Shown in pieces: positions 60,219 through 64,000 of a DNA stretch of 64,000 bases; the stretch's first letter is position 1; every line of letters begins with the position of its first letter. The DNA is from Acholeplasma laidlawii_A (lineage in GTDB: Bacteria > Bacillota_I > Bacilli_A > Acholeplasmatales > Acholeplasmataceae), in assembly GCF_030166555.2 (NCBI RefSeq), contig NZ_CP126461.2; one strand, 5' to 3'. Made by a program: the position numbers and the translations under genes. The notes beneath the pieces were generated by a model that saw only the letters and a list, made by a program, of their open reading frames with translations, was not told where the DNA came from and made no database searches.

Positions 60219-61463
60219 ATGAAAAAATTAGTTGGTGCTGCGCTACTAGGACAATCTGGAGGTCCAACCTCAGTGATTAACGCCTCAGCTGCAGGTGTAT
60301 TTTTAGAGAGTTTAAAGCATGATGAGATTACAGAAATCTATGGTGCTCAACACGGTATTAAAGGTATCTTAGATGAAAACTTCTACGATATTAGAAAAGA
60401 AGATGTTGAAGAACTAGAAAGATTAAAATATACACCCTCATCTGCAATTGGTTCTGTAAGATATAAATTAAAAGACTACAAAAAAGATCCAACAGACTAC
60501 AATAAATTATTAGAAATCTTTAAAAAATATAACATTCGTTATTTCTTCTATAATGGTGGAAATGACTCAATGGATACATGTTTAAAAATTTCTAAATTTA
60601 TGAAAACAGCTGGTTGGGAAATGCGCGTTGTTGGCGTACCTAAAACAATTGACAACGACTTAGCAGGTATCGACCACTCACCAGGATATGGTTCAGCAGC
60701 TAAATATGTTGCAACTTCTATCATGGAATTATACTTAGATGCTACAGTTTATAACACACAACAATTCATTATTGTTGAAGTTATGGGAAGAAATGCAGGT
60801 TGGTTAACAGCTGCTGCTGCACTTGCTTCAGTTGGTGGTGTTAAACCAGACTTAATGTACTTACCAGAAACTCCATTTGATATGGACAAATTCTACAACC
60901 AAGTAGGTGACTTACTAAAAACTGGTAAATCAGTATTTGTAGTTGTATCAGAAGGTATTAAAACTGCTGAAGGTAAATACATCCCTGAATATGAAACAGA
61001 AATCGCTCGTGACGCATTCGGACATGCGAACTTAGGTGGTACTGCAAGTGTACTTGCGAACCACGTAGGTGAAAAATTCGGTGTTAAAACTCGTGCTATT
61101 GAATTCTCATTATTACAAAGATCAGCTGCTCACATTGCATCTCAAACAGATATCAATGAAGCATTCAAAGTTGGTCAAATTGCTGTTAAAAAAGCAATCA
61201 ATGGTACAACAAACAAATTTGTAGGTATCCAAAGAGTTCCTGGGGATAAATACAAAGTGAAGTATCCTCTACTTCCATTAAAGATTGTTGCTAACGCAGA
61301 ACGTAAAGTACCACTAGAGTGGATCTTACCTGATGGAAAAGGTTTAACTCAAGACTTTATTGATTATGCATTACCATTAATCCAAGGTGAAACTAAATTA
61401 GAAAAAGTAAACGGGTTACCTCGTTTTGCTAAATTAAATAAAGTTTTAGCACCTAAAAAATAA
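60219..61463 (+). CDS. Pyrophosphate-dependent phosphofructokinase
   Basis: 414 residues. LLGQSGGPTSVINASAAGVF at the start. FYNGGNDSMDTCLK has aspartate at the position homologous to 104 and VPKTIDNDLAGIDHSPGYGS lysine at 124, the PPi-type residues (both Gly in the ATP enzyme); MGRNAGWLTAAAALA and LQRSAAHIAS (substrate side) fit group-II PPi-PFK. Reversible and PPi-driven, so it saves ATP or allows gluconeogenic flux. Activity of this kind has been reported in Acholeplasma. AAAAGGAC before the ATG. Confidence 0.93.
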   Translation: MKKLVGAALLGQSGGPTSVINASAAGVFLESLKHDEITEIYGAQHGIKGILDENFYDIRKEDVEELERLKYTPSSAIGSVRYKLKDYKKDPTDYNKLLEIFKKYNIRYFFYNGGNDSMDTCLKISKFMKTAGWEMRVVGVPKTIDNDLAGIDHSPGYGSAAKYVATSIMELYLDATVYNTQQFIIVEVMGRNAGWLTAAAALASVGGVKPDLMYLPETPFDMDKFYNQVGDLLKTGKSVFVVVSEGIKTAEGKYIPEYETEIARDAFGHANLGGTASVLANHVGEKFGVKTRAIEFSLLQRSAAHIASQTDINEAFKVGQIAVKKAINGTTNKFVGIQRVPGDKYKVKYPLLPLKIVANAERKVPLEWILPDGKGLTQDFIDYALPLIQGETKLEKVNGLPRFAKLNKVLAPKK

Positions 61464-61474
61464 GTTTTAGACTA

Positions 61475-61512
61475 AAGAAGTTTAGCCATTATGGTTAGGC
61501 TTCTTTCTTTTT
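61475..61512 (+). terminator. PPi-PFK terminator
   Basis: AGAAG...CTTCT outer and TAGCC...GGTTA inner arms, followed by TTCTTTTT. Confidence 0.75.
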
Positions 61513-61582
61513 AGACGCTTATAAACCCTTTTTATTTGATATTTGATACAATAGATATAACGATAAAGGAGCTAACTCATTT

Positions 61583-62920
61583 ATGATGCATGAACACTTA
61601 ATATCTATTTATAATGAATTACACAAAAAATATAGTTATCAAACTGAATACCTTCAATCTGTTTATGAATTCTTCGAATCCATTTCAGATGTTATTGGAG
61701 AGGATCCAAGAATCATTGAAACAAATATTATCCGTAACATCGTAGAGCCAGATCGTATCATCACCTTTAAAGTACCATGGGAAGATGATAAAGGTGCTAG
61801 ACACGTTAATACTGGTTACCGAGTACAGTTTAACCAAGCACTAGGACCTTATAAAGGTGGTATTCGGTTTACACCCAAAGTTAATGAATCCATCTTAAAG
61901 TTCTTAGGGTTTGAACAAACCTTTAAAAACAGTTTAACGGGTATACCTTTAGGCGGGGCTAAGGGTGGAGCTGATTTTGATCCAAAACATAAAAGTGATG
62001 CAGAACTACTGAGGTTTTGTAGATCCTACATGATGGAGCTACATAAATTTTTAGGTCCTAATATGGATATTCCAGCTGGAGACTTAGGTGTTTCTCAAAA
62101 GACCGTTGGATATATGTTTGGTATGTATAAACGTTTAACTCAAAAACATGAAGGTGTATTTACTGGTAAGGGCACTAAATATGGTGGTTCACTTGCTAGA
62201 ACAGAGGCTACAGGTTACGGGTTAATCTACATGGTACTTGTTGCATTAAAGACATATTTTAATACCGACTTAAAAGACAAAGTCGTTATTATATCAGGTA
62301 GTGGTAATGTTGCTTTACATACAGGCTACAAAGCACAAGCAATGGGTGCTAAAGTGGTTGCTATGTCTTCTATTGATGGTGTGATACACCATGAAACTGG
62401 TATTGATGTATCTTACTTAGAATATATTAAAGATAATAATTTATCGATTAAGGATTATACTTTACGGTATCCATCTGCTATTTTTGCTGAAAACCCTAAA
62501 CGTATCTGGGAAATTAACTGTGACATTGCACTACCTTGTGCAACAGAAAATGAATTAGATATTGAGGATGCAAAGAAGTTAGTAGATAACGGCATTATGC
62601 TACTTGCAGAAGGTGCAAATATGCCAACCACTTTAGATGCCACTCATTATTTTATGGATAACGACATTCTATTCATGCCAGGTAAAGCTTGTAATGCAGG
62701 TGGGGTATCCGTCAGTGGACTTGAGATGCAGCAAAATGCATTACACACTTACTGGGATTTTGATACGGTCGATCAAAAACTACAAACCATAATGAATCGT
62801 ATTTTCAGTGACATGTATGAGACAGCAAAAAACTATGGCGATGATAAAAATTTAGTTAAGGGTGCTAATATTTTATCCTTCAAACGTGTTTATCAAGCTA
62901 TGCTTGAACAAGGTTTATAA
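61583..62920 (+). CDS. gdhA: Glutamate dehydrogenase (hexameric, probably NADP type)
   Basis: 445 residues, the small hexameric type. GYRVQFNQALGPYKGGIRF (substrate lysine in GPYKGG), PLGGAKGGADFDPK with the catalytic lysine, MDIPAGDLGVSQKTVGYMFG and the Rossmann VVIISGSGNVALHTGYKA; AEGANMPTT and PGKACNAGGVSVSGLEMQQN at the C-terminal end. Links 2-oxoglutarate and ammonia to glutamate. GGAG 12 bases before ATG 61583. NADP preference rests on resemblance to E. coli GdhA only. Confidence 0.93.
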   Translation: MMHEHLISIYNELHKKYSYQTEYLQSVYEFFESISDVIGEDPRIIETNIIRNIVEPDRIITFKVPWEDDKGARHVNTGYRVQFNQALGPYKGGIRFTPKVNESILKFLGFEQTFKNSLTGIPLGGAKGGADFDPKHKSDAELLRFCRSYMMELHKFLGPNMDIPAGDLGVSQKTVGYMFGMYKRLTQKHEGVFTGKGTKYGGSLARTEATGYGLIYMVLVALKTYFNTDLKDKVVIISGSGNVALHTGYKAQAMGAKVVAMSSIDGVIHHETGIDVSYLEYIKDNNLSIKDYTLRYPSAIFAENPKRIWEINCDIALPCATENELDIEDAKKLVDNGIMLLAEGANMPTTLDATHYFMDNDILFMPGKACNAGGVSVSGLEMQQNALHTYWDFDTVDQKLQTIMNRIFSDMYETAKNYGDDKNLVKGANILSFKRVYQAMLEQGL

Positions 62921-62924
62921 AATG

Positions 62925-62967
62925 AAGCATAATCTTATGTTACTTACGACTTAAGATTATGCTTTTT
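62925..62967 (+). terminator. gdhA terminator
   Basis: AAGCATAATCTTA / TAAGATTATGCTT, 13 bp, 14-base loop, followed by TTT. Confidence 0.85.
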
Positions 62968-63013
62968 ATGTTATAATTTTTATTACTGAATAAAATTTAA
63001 ATGAGGTACACAC

Positions 63014-64000
63014 TTGAAAGAAAAAATTGAAAAACAATTAGGTGGACGTATATTCCCAATCTTAATGATAGCTATATCATTTATGATTTGGTCTTACAGA
63101 TATTTCATACCTACAGAACACTTAATAGTGGTCTCCTTTTTTAGTTTATTTTTGTTAAGTGTTCCATTTTTTCTAATATCATATTTTTATAAAAATACTA
63201 TATATACCTTACCAATTATATTTGGTATGGTATTTTCTTTAGGTATCCAAAATATAAATTTAGACACCTTTGATTTAGCTTTCATCGGATTTTTAAATAT
63301 TGGTTTAATCATTATAGGTATGATTGTTCATGTGATTAAGTTTAAAACTAATTTTAAACTTAAAACACTAGGTGCTTCTATGATTATCGTATCTATTAGT
63401 TTTATCTTACCAGAATTTTCAAAACCCTTTATTCCTGTAGGTTTTATGTTATCTTTATTAGGTGTACTATATTTAATTATTTACTTATATTATGCTAATA
63501 CCATTGAAGGTAATCAATTACACTATTTAATGCGTATCTTTATGCTAACAGGCCTTATGTTAACATTCCAGATAATCTTAATGTGGTATGATGGTTTTCT
63601 AGCTTGGGAAGGTACTGACTTGATATTAGATTTTATGAATATGTTTAATCTTGGTACAGGAAGTGTACCAGGTTGGGGTAATATGAATGATTTAACCATC
63701 CACTTGGTATTATTTTCTGCAAGTGTTATATATTACTTATATAAATACCCTACCAAACTATTTCCTTGGTTATATCTAGTTTTCTCTGCTTTTTGGATCT
63801 ATGTGTCTAATGCCAGAGGTTCTATGGTTACAGTCTCAGTCCTTGGTGTAGGTACAGTTATTTATGCAGTATTTAAACGTAATAAGAGACAACTTATTAA
63901 CTTATTAGTTACTGCAGTAATTTGTGGAATTATCCTTCTAGTATTTTTACCTACTGTACAACAAATATGGGACTCCTTCTTTGGAACTATTGATTTTGAT
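63014..64000 (+). CDS. Wzy/O-antigen-ligase-like membrane protein, partial
   Basis: 329 codons are in the window; the gene leaves the right edge. Start TTG 63014 with GAGGT 6 bases upstream; the ATG at 63001 stops at once. At least nine membrane helices with the segment WIYVSNARGSMVTVSVL (conserved arginine and glycine of Wzy_C proteins) and a nearby loop GLAWEG-like region. Compare the intact Wzy at 25533-26723. It may polymerise or ligate the same or another surface glycan. Confidence 0.75.
   Translation, partial: MKEKIEKQLGGRIFPILMIAISFMIWSYRYFIPTEHLIVVSFFSLFLLSVPFFLISYFYKNTIYTLPIIFGMVFSLGIQNINLDTFDLAFIGFLNIGLIIIGMIVHVIKFKTNFKLKTLGASMIIVSISFILPEFSKPFIPVGFMLSLLGVLYLIIYLYYANTIEGNQLHYLMRIFMLTGLMLTFQIILMWYDGFLAWEGTDLILDFMNMFNLGTGSVPGWGNMNDLTIHLVLFSASVIYYLYKYPTKLFPWLYLVFSAFWIYVSNARGSMVTVSVLGVGTVIYAVFKRNKRQLINLLVTAVICGIILLVFLPTVQQIWDSFFGTIDFD

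Overview
The window is low-GC DNA from a member of the Mollicutes that uses the standard code. Many genes end in TGA and tryptophan is TGG, so it is not a Mycoplasma or Spiroplasma. Low GC, absence of peptidoglycan genes in the window, KtrAB potassium uptake, an ATP-dependent and a PPi-dependent phosphofructokinase side by side, and H2O-forming-type NADH oxidase together point to an Acholeplasma-like organism. That assignment is inference; no rRNA or tRNA gene is present to test it. Extended -10 promoters (TGnTATAAT or TGnTACAAT) and simple hairpin-plus-T terminators recur.

Left part (1-20651): the start of uvrB, a BaiN/HI0933 flavoprotein, ktrBA, a YwaF-like membrane protein and ldh. Next comes a 151-residue protein of unknown function behind a full SAM-I riboswitch with terminator and antiterminator, an operon with a Gfo/Idh/MocA oxidoreductase between two membrane proteins, and two tandem Rgg-like regulators, one broken by an in-frame TAA. 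A candidate stand-alone RNA lies upstream of these regulators. Then follow an SGNH hydrolase, a PEPCK/HPr-kinase-like protein, NADH oxidase and the UDP-GlcNAc operon glmS-glmM-glmU.

Exopolysaccharide locus (about 20842-36585, all on the minus strand): one promoter with an overlapping palindrome, a winged-helix regulator fused to a nucleotide-binding domain, a PglC-like initiating transferase, UDP-sugar enzymes (UDP-glucose dehydrogenase, UDP-glucuronate 4-epimerase, an SDR), an ALG14/ALG13-like transferase pair, two GT4 and two GT2 transferases, a HisC-like aminotransferase with a HAD-IB protein, a TupA-type ATP-grasp protein, Wzy polymerase and Wzx flippase. No Wzz or tyrosine-kinase chain-length genes are seen. 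galE (43476), a PglF/CapD-type dehydratase and a nucleotidyltransferase (54263-57300), and a second Wzy/O-antigen-ligase-like protein (63014 to the edge) probably serve the same surface chemistry.

Accessory island (36730-43420) between the polysaccharide regulator and galE: two ATPase + TOPRIM-like gene pairs (one AbiL/RloAB-like, one unassigned) flank two tandem tyrosine recombinases, one of them broken by an in-frame TAA. Short inverted repeats lie upstream of the recombinases.

Right part (44541-64000): a surface-protein-like remnant, an SF1 helicase-like protein with altered motifs II and III, a second candidate stand-alone RNA with 6S-like topology, a flotillin-like protein, small stress-type membrane proteins, a frameshifted serine recombinase, a PLD nuclease-helicase-DUF3427 protein overlapping a NUDIX gene, and a central-carbon block: pfkA-pyk divergent from PPi-PFK, followed by gdhA.
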